Below are positions 16,163 through 25,248 of a DNA stretch of 64,000 nt, piece by piece. The stretch's first letter is position 1, and each line of letters opens with the position of its first letter. The DNA lies in NCBI GenBank assembly GCA_944391115.1, contig CALXSJ010000005.1:124001-188000 (forward strand), read 5' to 3'. This DNA comes from an uncultured Victivallales bacterium (GTDB lineage: Bacteria; Verrucomicrobiota; Lentisphaeria; Victivallales; UBA1829). A program made the translations under genes and the position numbers. The notes below the pieces were generated by a model that ran no database searches, was not told the origin of the DNA, and was given only the letters and a program-made list of their open reading frames with translations.

Positions 16163-17128
16163 ATGATCGATCGCAAACTGGAAATCTTCCGGATGGCCGC
16201 CATGCTCGGAAATTTTACGGAAACCGCGGCCGCGCTCGGCATGAGCCAGCCCAACGTGACCCATCAGCTGGCCCGGCTGGAAGAGGAAATGGGGGTCAAG
16301 CTGTTTCTCCGCGACGGGCGGAATGTCCTGCTGACTCCGGCAGGCAAGGAGCTCGCGGGACATTGCGGGCAGTTGTTCTCGGAAGCGGAAAAAATCATCC
16401 GCTCCGTGCGCTGTGCCGCGGAAAAGCTCAGATATCACCGCATCGGAGGCACCATGACCGCGGGCGGCTATCTGCTTCCCGGCCTGCTCGCATCCTATAT
16501 GAAAGCCAGGGCGGGGCTCTCTCTCGACCTGCGGATCGCCAATACAAGGGAAATCGGCGAACTGCTCGTCGCCAGAGAGCTGGACCTCGCGCTGGTGGAA
16601 GGTCCCTTCGAACAGAACTGCTTTCTCTCGGAGGAATATTGCGGCGACGAGCTGGTTCCGGTTTTCGCCCCGGACTCCGGCATGCGAAGTTTTTCGCTTG
16701 CGCAGTACATCCGCGACGGGAAACCCCTCATCCTCCGGGAAGCCGGATCCGGCACGCGCTGGTATTTCGACCGCTTTCTTGCGGACCGTTCCCTTCCCGT
16801 TCCGGAACCGCGGCAGATTCTTGAAGTCAACAGTTTCGACGCATTGAAACTTCTGGTCAGGCAGGGACTCGGCATGACCGTCATCTCCCCTCTGGCCATC
16901 CGGGATGAGCTTGCCGCGGGAACGCTGGCATGCGGCAGCTTCACGGAAGGAACAGTCGCACGGAAGCTGAATTTCATCTATCTGCCCGGCGCGGACCACC
17001 GCTTTGTCGGAGATTTCATCCGCTACTGCCGGAAACAGCCCGTCCCCGGAACGGACAAGCCCCAATCCCCCCGGTTGGACTCCGGGGCGAAACGCAAAAA
17101 AGGCGCCCCGCCTTCCCGCCATGCATGA
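16163..17128 (+). CDS. LysR-family transcriptional regulator
   Basis: 321-aa LTTR. The N-terminal HTH is FTETAAALGMSQPNVTHQLARLEEEMGVKLF followed by LTPAGKEL, and the rest is a two-lobed type 2 periplasmic-binding fold (EAGSGTRWYFDRFL, QGLGMTVISPLAI). Proteins with the REAGSGTR stretch resemble CysB/CbbR-like or YeiE-type regulators. The C-terminal tail beyond about residue 290 is basic and Pro-rich. The effector is unknown. It is divergent from prc. Confidence 0.88.
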   Translation: MIDRKLEIFRMAAMLGNFTETAAALGMSQPNVTHQLARLEEEMGVKLFLRDGRNVLLTPAGKELAGHCGQLFSEAEKIIRSVRCAAEKLRYHRIGGTMTAGGYLLPGLLASYMKARAGLSLDLRIANTREIGELLVARELDLALVEGPFEQNCFLSEEYCGDELVPVFAPDSGMRSFSLAQYIRDGKPLILREAGSGTRWYFDRFLADRSLPVPEPRQILEVNSFDALKLLVRQGLGMTVISPLAIRDELAAGTLACGSFTEGTVARKLNFIYLPGADHRFVGDFIRYCRKQPVPGTDKPQSPRLDSGAKRKKGAPPSRHA

Positions 17129-17275
17129 CTTCATGATGTTTTTTCCTGAAAAAATACCCGGGAGGAAGTTTGCTTTATTCCCTATTTCGTGCTACTGTCC
17201 CGGAAGCGGAAGAGAGGGCAACCGCATCCGGCACAATTCCGGAAACCAGACAACAATCTGAAAGGACAATACCGC

Positions 17276-18478
17276 ATGAAGCACTATGGTGTCATCGAAC
17301 CCTTCCGGAACTCCGTCGAACGGGTGAAAAAAAAGCTTTTCCGTCCTTTTGACGCCAGATTCTACCTGCGACTCGCCTTCATCGCCTGGCTTGCACATCT
17401 GGGCCAGTACGGAGGATGCAATTTCAAATACGACTTCCGGAAGGACCTGAACGCCATCCGCAGCATTCTGCGGCAGGAACGTCCGGTGGCAGAGACCTCC
17501 CCGGTTCTCCAGGCCGCGGACCGGAACGCCGATTATCAAAAAATCACCTTTGAAAGCCGGAACGGAAAGGACGCCGCCGCGCCTCCGGAAAAAACAGCGG
17601 AACGCGCGGGAGACGCGGGAACAACGGCGGCAGCCGGGAACGCGGGGGACGCTCCGGCACAGGCGCCGCCCCCTCCCCCTCCGCCGGAGCGGACCAGCAT
17701 CCGGACAGGCGGCGTTCCGCCTGTTCTTCTGGCAATACTGCCTCTGCTTGTGTCCGTCTGTCTGGCAATCCTGCTGCTTGTCCTCTGGCTTCTCTCCCGG
17801 GGACGCTTCATGTTCATCAGCGCTCTCACGGATGAAACACGCGACCTTTCCATCGCGGCGAAATGGAAAGAATCCAAAACGGAAGGCAACTCGTATTTCC
17901 GGTTCAATCTTGCGTTCGCAGTCCTCATCATGCTGTATTGTGCAATCTTCACCCCGCTGTTCTTTCTCCTGCTGAAACTGCTTCTCCCGGCCCTGCAGAC
18001 GCAATCCGCCTCCACCCTGGCGCTCGCCGTTTTCCTGAGTCTCATCCTGGCGATTCCCCTTCTTTTTCTGACCGGGGTGTTCCATGAATTCGGCACGCTC
18101 CTCATGTTCCGGAAGAAAATAAAGGCATGGGCGGCCTTCAGGCAGACCGTCGCCCTGACCCGGGACAATATTCTGCCGCTCCTCAAGTATTTCATCTTCA
18201 TGATCGCCGTAACGCTGGCCGTCCTTTTCTGCCTGATTCTCTGCGTCGTGATCACATGCTGCCTCTGCTGTTTCTGGCTCGCGCTTTTCTATCTGCCGTT
18301 CCTGTGGGTGCTCGCCTTTCTGCCGCTGCTGGTTCTCAAGCAGTATTTCACCATGGAATTCGCAAAGCAGTTCGGAGACGACTACAACGTTTATCTGCAC
18401 GACGAGCCGGAAATCCCCGCAGGAGAAACGGCGGAGACCGTTCCCGCGATCCCGGAAACGGTTCGGCCGGAGAATTGA
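17276..18478 (+). CDS. Polytopic membrane protein of unknown function
   Basis: 400-aa protein; start at 17276 has AAAGGACA upstream, and earlier in-frame codons look non-coding. Following a short hydrophobic stretch near residue 30 there is a polar loop of about 110 residues ending in a proline run (QAPPPPPPPERT), then about five strong TM segments: PVLLAILPLLVSVCLAILLL, a pair between about 215 and 275, and two more between about 310 and 370 rich in Cys and Leu. It resembles DUF4013/YIP1-like integral membrane proteins with amphipathic polar segments between helices, but I do not recognise a family with confidence. Convergent with the glycosylase gene (17 bp between stops). Confidence 0.65.
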   Translation: MKHYGVIEPFRNSVERVKKKLFRPFDARFYLRLAFIAWLAHLGQYGGCNFKYDFRKDLNAIRSILRQERPVAETSPVLQAADRNADYQKITFESRNGKDAAAPPEKTAERAGDAGTTAAAGNAGDAPAQAPPPPPPPERTSIRTGGVPPVLLAILPLLVSVCLAILLLVLWLLSRGRFMFISALTDETRDLSIAAKWKESKTEGNSYFRFNLAFAVLIMLYCAIFTPLFFLLLKLLLPALQTQSASTLALAVFLSLILAIPLLFLTGVFHEFGTLLMFRKKIKAWAAFRQTVALTRDNILPLLKYFIFMIAVTLAVLFCLILCVVITCCLCCFWLALFYLPFLWVLAFLPLLVLKQYFTMEFAKQFGDDYNVYLHDEPEIPAGETAETVPAIPETVRPEN

Positions 18479-18495
18479 GGCGCGGCTCTTTTCCG

Positions 18496-19044
18496 TCAGC
18501 GGCGGGACGCTTTTTCCGCCGCGCCGGACATTCCGCCTCCGGAAAGCGATGCAAGCGTTTCCGCGATGACGCGGTATGCCTCCAGCTTCCGTTCAAAGGA
18601 ATAAAGAGCGGCGGCGGGACTTGTGGAGGGAAGGCGCGTCACACTCCGCGGGCCGTGAAAGACCTCCGGCAGACAGCGGCGCAGAAACTCATATGAGGCC
18701 GTCCCGTTGCAGAAAATGTGTCCGATCGACGGATAGCGCCGCAGGAGTCCGGGAATGTCGTTCGGGACCGGCTCCCGGATGCCGGAGTCCAGACTTCCCG
18801 TCCTGCGGCAGCTGCGGAGCGTGTCCCAGAGGGCAATTCCCCGGCTGCGCAGAACGGCAAGGCGCTCCGGATACGGCAGGGCGGGATCAAAGTCAAATAG
18901 AATCCCCATGATCTTCCAGAACGCATTGCGGGGATGCGCGTAGTATTCGCCGCGCCGCAGGGACTCCTCCCCCGGCATGGAACCAAGCAGAAGCACTTTC
19001 GCGCCGGGCGCCGCACTGGGGGGAAACGACGATATTTCATCCAT
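18496..19044 (-). CDS. DNA-deoxyinosine (hypoxanthine) glycosylase, Mug/UDG superfamily
   Basis: 182-aa uracil-DNA-glycosylase superfamily enzyme. Start at 19044 is set by AAGGAG 8-13 nt upstream; a longer frame gives an unlikely N-terminus. Motifs: LLGSMPGEESLRRGEYYAHPRNAFWKI near the N-terminus, the hallmark of the HDG-type glycosylases that excise deaminated adenine, plus the central WDTLRSC stretch and the C-terminal RLPSTSPAAA loop. It acts in base-excision repair in the cytoplasm. Divergent from the SGNH hydrolase gene. Confidence 0.85.
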   Translation of the reverse strand: MDEISSFPPSAAPGAKVLLLGSMPGEESLRRGEYYAHPRNAFWKIMGILFDFDPALPYPERLAVLRSRGIALWDTLRSCRRTGSLDSGIREPVPNDIPGLLRRYPSIGHIFCNGTASYEFLRRCLPEVFHGPRSVTRLPSTSPAAALYSFERKLEAYRVIAETLASLSGGGMSGAAEKASRR

Positions 19045-19061
19045 ATTTTCCAAACTCCTTC

Positions 19062-19091
19062 TTGAAATCGCCACGGATATGGTAGTATAGT
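19062..19091 (+). promoter_or_regulatory. Predicted promoter of the SGNH-DUF3089 run
   Basis: TTGAAA (19062-19067), 18-bp spacer, TATAGT (19086-19091), 54 bp upstream of the SGNH start. Confidence 0.4.
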
Positions 19092-19144
19092 ATTTTTTCA
19101 GGTTGAAATCAAATTGCGTTACGGTAAATTTCATGGAGGATATG

Positions 19145-19774
19145 ATGCTTGACCTTTCCCAGCCATTCCTGGCGCCCGGGGAAACCCTTGTCTGTTTCGG
19201 GGACAGTCTGACGGCCGCCGATCCCGGATATGTTTCGAAACTTCAGGAGCTGCTGCCCGCAAACAGGATCGTCAATGCGGGACGGGGCGGCGACAAGACA
19301 CCCTGGGCGCTGACCCGCTTCCAGACCGACGTGCTGGACAGAAAACCCGACGCGCTCTCCATTCTGCTCGGAGCCAACGACGCGGCGATCGGACGCGGAC
19401 GCTGGGCGGACGAACCCATGGTCTCTCCGGAAGCCTACCGCTGCAATCTGATCTGGATGATTTACCTGGCACGCCAGAGCGGAATCCGGAAAATCTCCAT
19501 TGCGACCCCGCTCGGTTCCTTCGAAGGCGACACGCTTCTGGAACAGGGCGACATTCTCGCGCAGTTCTGCCTGGCGGCCCGCCAGGCGGCCAATGAGGCG
19601 AAGGTCCGTCTCGTCCCGCTGGATGTCATGTTCCGCACGGAATGGGCGAAGCATCCCGGACACACGGGACTGCTGCTCACACGGGACGGCACGCATCCGA
19701 CACAGGATGGATACGCCATGATCGCGGAAACAATCCTCAAAGCCTGGAGAATGCCAAATGAACATACCGCATAA
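19145..19774 (+). CDS. SGNH/GDSL-family hydrolase
   Basis: 209-aa esterase-type hydrolase. Two adjacent ATGs follow GGAGGA (19135-19140); the second, at 19145, gives the better spacing. Block I is FGDSLT with nucleophile Ser21; the oxyanion Gly is in GRGGDK; block III is LLGANDAA; the C-terminal Asp-x2-His pair is DGTHPTQDGY. No signal peptide is evident, so it should be cytoplasmic. Such proteins remove acetyl or other acyl groups from sugars, lipids or envelope polymers. Its 3' end overlaps the next gene by 17 bp. Confidence 0.85.
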   Translation: MLDLSQPFLAPGETLVCFGDSLTAADPGYVSKLQELLPANRIVNAGRGGDKTPWALTRFQTDVLDRKPDALSILLGANDAAIGRGRWADEPMVSPEAYRCNLIWMIYLARQSGIRKISIATPLGSFEGDTLLEQGDILAQFCLAARQAANEAKVRLVPLDVMFRTEWAKHPGHTGLLLTRDGTHPTQDGYAMIAETILKAWRMPNEHTA

Positions 19775-20786
19775 CAGACTGCGCGGCATTCTGGCTGCCG
19801 CTGCGCTTTTTCTCGTTCCGTTTGTCCTGTTCACCGCGTGCGCGTCCGCCGTTCCGACGCAGTCGCAGGAGCTCCGCGACGTCTCCCGCTCCGTCGATTA
19901 TGCGGACCGCGCCAACTGGATCATCCTGCCGGACGGGAAATCCGCCCCGCGCGAAGTGGACGTGTTCTATGTGTATCCGACCATCGTGGCGCACAGGGAC
20001 CACCCCTACATGGACTGGAGCGATCCCTCCGTCCGGAAGAAGGCGCATGACATCGCCGCCCAGCAGAGCGGTGTCTTTTCGAGCGTCGGAACGGTCTATG
20101 CCCCCTACTACCGGCAAGGCGAATTTTTCCGGGTCATCCAGGACGCGGCGAGAAAACCGGAGGAACAGACTTACACAAAACGCGGACTGGAAGACATCCG
20201 CGCCGCCTTCCGCCATTATCTGACTCATTACAACAACGGGCGGCCGTTCATTCTTTTCGGACACAGCCAGGGAGCGATGGTCCTTCTTGAACTGATGAAA
20301 AGCGAATTCAAGGATCCGAAACTCCGTGCGAAACTGGTCGCCGCCTACCTGATCGGTTATCCGAAAATGCCGAAAGCCTTCCCGGAACACCCGCATCTGC
20401 GCCTTGCGCGCGGCGCCCGCGACACCGGAGTCATCATCACCTACAACACGGAGGCGCCGGAAACAGTCCCCTCGGTCTTCACCGGACGCGGCACCTACTG
20501 CATCAACCCGCTGAACTGGCGCACGGACGGTGTCCCGGCGGACGCCGCCTTGAACAAGGGAGCCGTCTTTTTCGACGGCAGGAACCGCGTTGTCTCGGAG
20601 GATAAAAACTTCTGCGGAGCGAGGATCAATCCCGAAACCGGCGCCCTGATCGCCGTTCCCGTGAAAAAAGGCGTTTATGACTCCGAAATTTTCGGAAAAG
20701 GCGTCTACCACATGAACGACGTCTACTTTTTCTACCGGAATCTTGAGGACAATGCCCGCGAACGGGTCGCGGCGTTCTGGAAATGA
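19758..20786 (+). CDS. DUF3089 alpha/beta-hydrolase lipoprotein
   Basis: 342-aa exported protein with a hydrophobic leader ending FTACAS (Cys28 as possible lipidation site). The domain matches DUF3089: VDVFYVYPTI near residue 70, and an alpha/beta-hydrolase nucleophile elbow FGHSQGA with Ser170. DUF3089 proteins are serine hydrolases of unknown substrate found in outer-membrane and periplasmic settings. Overlap with the SGNH gene suggests coupled expression, so the two esterase-like enzymes may act on related acylated glycans on both sides of the inner membrane (inference). Confidence 0.83.
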   Translation: MNIPHNRLRGILAAAALFLVPFVLFTACASAVPTQSQELRDVSRSVDYADRANWIILPDGKSAPREVDVFYVYPTIVAHRDHPYMDWSDPSVRKKAHDIAAQQSGVFSSVGTVYAPYYRQGEFFRVIQDAARKPEEQTYTKRGLEDIRAAFRHYLTHYNNGRPFILFGHSQGAMVLLELMKSEFKDPKLRAKLVAAYLIGYPKMPKAFPEHPHLRLARGARDTGVIITYNTEAPETVPSVFTGRGTYCINPLNWRTDGVPADAALNKGAVFFDGRNRVVSEDKNFCGARINPETGALIAVPVKKGVYDSEIFGKGVYHMNDVYFFYRNLEDNARERVAAFWK

Positions 20787-20819
20787 CGGCAAACGGAAAT
20801 CAGTTGAACGGTATATGAA

Positions 20820-21767
20820 ATGAAAAAAGTGTTTTTCCTTCTGGCGGCGCTCCTTCTTGTTGCGGGATGCGGAAAGGACTCGGGCAAAAAACTCAGAATC
20901 GGGATTTCCATCCCCGCGGCAACGCACGGATGGACCGGAGGCGTGGTCTGGAGCGCGGAACGGGCGAAAAAAAATCTCGAAGCGGAGAATCCGGATCTTC
21001 AGGTCATTGTGACTTCCAGCGCGAATACGGCGGACCAGGTCAACCGGATTGAAAACCTGATCGCCCGGAATGTGGATGCGCTGGTGGTGCTGGCGCAGGA
21101 ACCTGGCCCGATTTCGGACATCTGCGCGAAAGCGGCGCGGCAGGGAATCTTCCTGGTCGTGGTTTCCAATCCGCTCGACCAGCCCGTGCAGGATGTCTTC
21201 GTAAACGGCGACAACCGCAGTTTCGGAGCCGCCGCGGCAAAGGCGATGGGACGGATTCTCGGAGGGAAAGGCGACATTCTGATGATGGAGGGCGTCCCCT
21301 GCCCCATCAATACAGACCGGGTCGAATCCTTCCGGGAAACCTTGTCGAAAGAATTTCCCGGCATCCGGATTCTTGAGTCGCAGGCCGCCTGGTGGAACAC
21401 GGAAAAGGGACTTTCCCTGATGGAAAACTACCTCCAGAAATATCCGAAAATCGATGCCGTATGGGCGGGAGACGACGATGTTCTGGTCGGCGCGCTGAAG
21501 GCGTATGAGGAATCCGGGCGCAAGGACGTCAAAGCCATGATCGGCGGCGGGGGGAGCCGGAAAACGGTCAAACGCCTTCTGGACGGAGATCCCGTGGTCA
21601 AGGCGACAGTCACCTACTCGCCCCGCATGCTCGAACGCGGTGTCGAGGAGGCTCTTGCCGGACTCCGGAACGGAAAGAAAGCGCGCGAAAAAGAAGTCAT
21701 CATTCCATCGCAGATCGTTACGCATGAGAATGCGAAAGACCACTATTTCCCCGACTCGGTCTACTGA
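20820..21767 (+). CDS. Sugar ABC transporter substrate-binding lipoprotein (RbsB/XylF-like)
   Basis: 315-aa type 1 periplasmic-binding protein with lipobox LLVAGC (lipidated Cys near residue 17). The domain starts KLRIGISIPAATHGWTGGV, typical of Peripla_BP_4 sugar-binding proteins, and continues through ANTADQVNRIENLIARNVDALVV and VWAGDDDVLVGALKAYEESG. It should bind a monosaccharide or related small molecule in the periplasm. No ATPase or permease is next to it, so it is an orphan component here, or acts as a sensor. The following RsmB-like gene is probably unrelated in function. Confidence 0.87.
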   Translation: MKKVFFLLAALLLVAGCGKDSGKKLRIGISIPAATHGWTGGVVWSAERAKKNLEAENPDLQVIVTSSANTADQVNRIENLIARNVDALVVLAQEPGPISDICAKAARQGIFLVVVSNPLDQPVQDVFVNGDNRSFGAAAAKAMGRILGGKGDILMMEGVPCPINTDRVESFRETLSKEFPGIRILESQAAWWNTEKGLSLMENYLQKYPKIDAVWAGDDDVLVGALKAYEESGRKDVKAMIGGGGSRKTVKRLLDGDPVVKATVTYSPRMLERGVEEALAGLRNGKKAREKEVIIPSQIVTHENAKDHYFPDSVY

Positions 21768-21850
21768 GACGGCATCCGGAGCGGCCCCCATGAAGCTTCA
21801 GACGACAATCCCGGCATCCATGCAGTTCCGGCTCCGGCGCGGAGGCGGCC

Positions 21851-23185
21851 ATGGATAAGCGGGTCGATTCCGGCGCAGCTCGAAAACTGCCACTCTCCCG
21901 TCTCCGGACCCAGGCGGACACCTGCATGGAGATTCTTTCGGAGACCCTGGAAGCCGTTCTGGGAAACTCCGTGCCGGCGGATCAGTTCCTGGCCGCACGC
22001 TTCCGGAAAGACCGGAGACTCGGCTCCCGGGACCGGAGGCTGATCTCCCGGGCGGTCTTCTCCGTATTCCGCCAGTATGGATTTCTCCGTGCGGCTTTTG
22101 GAGTCTGCCGCGCAAACAGCCCGGACCGGCAGCGCATCCTGTCGCTTTACATTCTCGGAGCGGCGCTGCTGGAAGGCTTTCTTCCCGAAACGCATCCGCG
22201 CCATCTGGAACACGCGCGGCTTGCGGAAGACGCATTCCTGCGCCTCTTTGAAACGCAGGACGAACTGGAACGGTTCCGGCGCTTTGCCGCGCTTGCCGGA
22301 TCGGAATACTCGCCGGACATCACCCATATCCTGCCGGAATGGGCGCTGCCGGAGCTTGTCCACCCCCTGGACAGACGCTTTTACCAAATCCTGAGAACCC
22401 GCCCCCCGATGTGGATCCGGGCACAGACAGACCGCATTGATTTTCTGCTGAAATCCCTTGCGGATGCGGGGCTTGCAGCGCTTCGGCACCCTGCGCTTCC
22501 CGATGCATTCTCCATTGCGGACGCGCATGTGAATCTGCATACGGTGGAAGCCTACCGCAAAGGGCTTTTTGAAGTTCAGGACGTCTCCTCCCAGTGCATC
22601 GGGCGGGCCTGCATGCCATCCCGGGGCGAAACCTGGCGGGACGTCTGTTCCGGCGGCGGGGGAAAAACTCTCCAGCTGGCCTCGCTGATGCACCGCACCG
22701 GCGTCGTCACGGCAACCGACATCCGCACCCATAAACTTGCCGAACTGAAAAAACGCGCCGCACGTGCGGCTTTTCCGAACATCCGCATTCTGGAATGGGA
22801 GGAAAAGAAACGGAAACAGGAAACTTATTCCGGCGTGCTGGTCGACGCTCCGTGCAGTTCCTCCGGCCGCTGGCGCCGCAATCCCGAGACCCGCTGGACT
22901 GCAACGCAGGAAGCTTTGGAATCCCTGCGGAAAACCCAGCTGGAAATCCTGGACCACGCTTCGCAGGCGGTTCGGCCCGGCGGCGTTCTGGTCTACGCGA
23001 CCTGCTCCATGTTCCGGCGGGAAAACGCTTCCGTCGTTCATGCTTTTCTGGAAGGCCATCCGGATTTCCGTCTGGAACCCTTTCCGAATCCGCTGACCGG
23101 AGAAATGAACAGCGGCATGCAGCAGATCATGCCGTGGGACGCGGACTGCGACGCCTCTTTTGCGGCGCGAATGCGAAGAAACTGA
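21851..23185 (+). CDS. RsmB/NOP2-family RNA (cytosine-5) methyltransferase
   Basis: 444-aa protein, start preceded by GGAGG six nt upstream. The N-terminal ~150 residues form a NusB-like/helical RNA-binding part. The catalytic domain begins with FEVQDVSSQCIG and the SAM site VCSGGGGKTLQLASL (a variant of the usual CAAPGGKT). The two active-site cysteines are in VDAPCSSSGRWRRNPE and YATCSMFRREN. It methylates cytosine C5 in rRNA or tRNA; the exact target is unclear because the SAM motif and N-terminus differ from canonical RsmB. Confidence 0.88.
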   Translation: MDKRVDSGAARKLPLSRLRTQADTCMEILSETLEAVLGNSVPADQFLAARFRKDRRLGSRDRRLISRAVFSVFRQYGFLRAAFGVCRANSPDRQRILSLYILGAALLEGFLPETHPRHLEHARLAEDAFLRLFETQDELERFRRFAALAGSEYSPDITHILPEWALPELVHPLDRRFYQILRTRPPMWIRAQTDRIDFLLKSLADAGLAALRHPALPDAFSIADAHVNLHTVEAYRKGLFEVQDVSSQCIGRACMPSRGETWRDVCSGGGGKTLQLASLMHRTGVVTATDIRTHKLAELKKRAARAAFPNIRILEWEEKKRKQETYSGVLVDAPCSSSGRWRRNPETRWTATQEALESLRKTQLEILDHASQAVRPGGVLVYATCSMFRRENASVVHAFLEGHPDFRLEPFPNPLTGEMNSGMQQIMPWDADCDASFAARMRRN

Positions 23186-23301
23186 ACGCCGCCCGGTCCC
23201 CGCCGGACAGGAAGGAACAGGAAGGAATACGGCAGAATGTTTTCCGATAAGGAACACCTGGCTGCTGCAAAAGTCAAAAGAAAAAAATGAGGAATCATCT
23301 T

Positions 23302-25248
23302 ATGCCGGAAACACCAACGCGGACACGGAAGGAGTGGACCGTCTTTCTGATTTTCGCCACTCTTCTTCTGATTGCGCCTCCGATTCTGGAACCTATCTGC
23401 GAAGCCGTCCGCAACCGGAATGTGAACATTCTGGAAAGCACACCCTGCTTCGAAGCGCCATCCCCCGATTCGAAATGCGTGAAAATCACGGAAAAAGCAA
23501 CCGCATTCCGGACGCTGGAATGGAAACGGGTGCCTTATCTCCCGAAAGACTTCAATGAAGGCAGATGGTTTCCTGCGGAATATCTCCTGACATTCCATAA
23601 GATTCAGATGGACGACGGGAAAACGGTCTGGATCTCGCCGGACCTGATTGTCATCGACGGCAGGACGGAAGTCTTCACGTTTTCCCAGCAGCGTCATCTT
23701 CCCGCGGTATTGACCTCGCTTTGCGGCCTGGCTCTCGCTCTGTTTTTCGGCCTTCCCATGCTCCGGGGCCCCTTCCTGCGCGGCGGACGCGGCAGTGCGG
23801 GATCGCTCGTTTCCCTTCTGTATCTGATTGTCTTTCTGAAACAACTCCTTCTCAGTGTATGGCTTTATTTCGGAACCGGTTCACAAATTCACCTGACGGA
23901 CGAGATCTGTTATTTCCGGATTGCGCATGAAATTTTCAGCGGAGTCACTGATCCATGGAATTATACGGTCGGCTATCCGCTGCTGATTTCCCCGCTGATC
24001 GCCGCTACGGGAATTGCCGGAGAAGGAATGCAGAAAGCTTCGGAACTGATCTCCGCATTCAACGGCTATCTGACACTGCCGCTCTGCACGGCGATGCTTG
24101 CCGTGATCCTCCATCACTTCTCCGGCTCCCTGCGGCGGACTTTCTGGCTGCTGTGCATCTTTCTGGCGATTCCATTTTTCATTCATCCGTATGAGAATTT
24201 TCCGGAACAGTATTTCTCCATCTGGATTGATCTTCCCGTGCAGCTTCTGTCCTACCAGTCTTATTACACTCAGATATGGACCGGCTGGAACGCGCTGAGC
24301 GATCCTGCTTCAACCTTCTTCGTCATGCTCTGCATCCTGCTCGGCATCTTCCGTTCGGACAGTATTCTGAAAATGATTCTGATCTCAGGCCTGTTCGCAT
24401 TCGCCTGCCTGATCCGCATCAACAACATTTTCTTTGCGCCGCTGCTCGCCTTTCTTTTCTGGGAGAACAACCGGGAACGCTTTCTGGAGAAACGCATTCT
24501 TCTGCTCCGTGATCTCCCGCTTTGCCTCGCGGCGTTTCTGTGCGTTTTCCTGATTCAGTTCCTGATCAACCTGCGGGATTTCTCCTCCCCCTTCACCTGG
24601 CCCTACGTGCTGCACGACACTGCAAGTCAGGGGTTCCGCCTGCAGGCTCTCCGGAACGGCGGAATGAACTATTTCCTCTGCTGCAATCTGCTTCTTTTTT
24701 CCTTCGGGACTGCGGCGCTTCTCTTCCTGAAAGAGAAAAAACTCCGGCTTCTTTTTATTTTCTGGATTTTCCCTCTGACTCTTTTTTTCAGCGGATATGT
24801 CTGTTTCTCGGCAAGTCCGGTCCGCTTCATTCTGCCGGTATTGTTCGGACTCTGCGCGGCAATCGGATGCGGGGAGTTCTGGAACATCTCCCCGGACAGG
24901 CGGATACGAACGGGACTCCTTCTGCTGCTGTTGCTGATGATCCTGGCATACAATCCTTATGTCCAGACGAGGATTGCAGAACAGCTTTTTCAGACGTCCT
25001 CATTTGCCGCGTATAAAAACGCCGGCATTCTGATCCGGACGCTCTTCCTGCTTCTCTGCCTTGCGGCAACACTTCCGTTCCTGCGCAGAAAACTGTCCCC
25101 GCCCCTCTGCTGCTGGATCACGGGAATTCTTCTCTTCTTCTCCGGATGCGGAGAACTGCTGTGGATTCTTTCGCTGCTGCTGACAGTCTATGGATTCTGC
25201 GTATTTTTCAAAGACGCCTTCGCGGATTTCTTCTCCGGAAACAGCTGA
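23302..25248 (+). CDS. Polytopic membrane protein, GT-C glycosyltransferase-like
   Basis: 648-aa integral membrane protein; start at 23302 has GAGG nine nt upstream, while an ATG five codons earlier lacks a site. After one N-terminal TM and an extracytoplasmic domain of ~120 residues there are about ten to twelve TM segments. The first main loop contains HLTDEICYFRIAHEIFSG, reminiscent of the acidic first-loop motif of GT-C/PMT glycosyltransferases. The C-terminus is Leu-rich with several helices. Its last 61 bp overlap the 3' end of the opposing GT39-like gene. A role in lipid-linked glycosyl transfer for surface glycans is likely but not proven. Confidence 0.62.
   Translation: MPETPTRTRKEWTVFLIFATLLLIAPPILEPICEAVRNRNVNILESTPCFEAPSPDSKCVKITEKATAFRTLEWKRVPYLPKDFNEGRWFPAEYLLTFHKIQMDDGKTVWISPDLIVIDGRTEVFTFSQQRHLPAVLTSLCGLALALFFGLPMLRGPFLRGGRGSAGSLVSLLYLIVFLKQLLLSVWLYFGTGSQIHLTDEICYFRIAHEIFSGVTDPWNYTVGYPLLISPLIAATGIAGEGMQKASELISAFNGYLTLPLCTAMLAVILHHFSGSLRRTFWLLCIFLAIPFFIHPYENFPEQYFSIWIDLPVQLLSYQSYYTQIWTGWNALSDPASTFFVMLCILLGIFRSDSILKMILISGLFAFACLIRINNIFFAPLLAFLFWENNRERFLEKRILLLRDLPLCLAAFLCVFLIQFLINLRDFSSPFTWPYVLHDTASQGFRLQALRNGGMNYFLCCNLLLFSFGTAALLFLKEKKLRLLFIFWIFPLTLFFSGYVCFSASPVRFILPVLFGLCAAIGCGEFWNISPDRRIRTGLLLLLLLMILAYNPYVQTRIAEQLFQTSSFAAYKNAGILIRTLFLLLCLAATLPFLRRKLSPPLCCWITGILLFFSGCGELLWILSLLLTVYGFCVFFKDAFADFFSGNS

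Noticed and set aside
20820-21767. Complete sugar ABC transporter operon
   Set aside because: Only the binding lipoprotein is present; neighbours are a hydrolase and an RNA methyltransferase.
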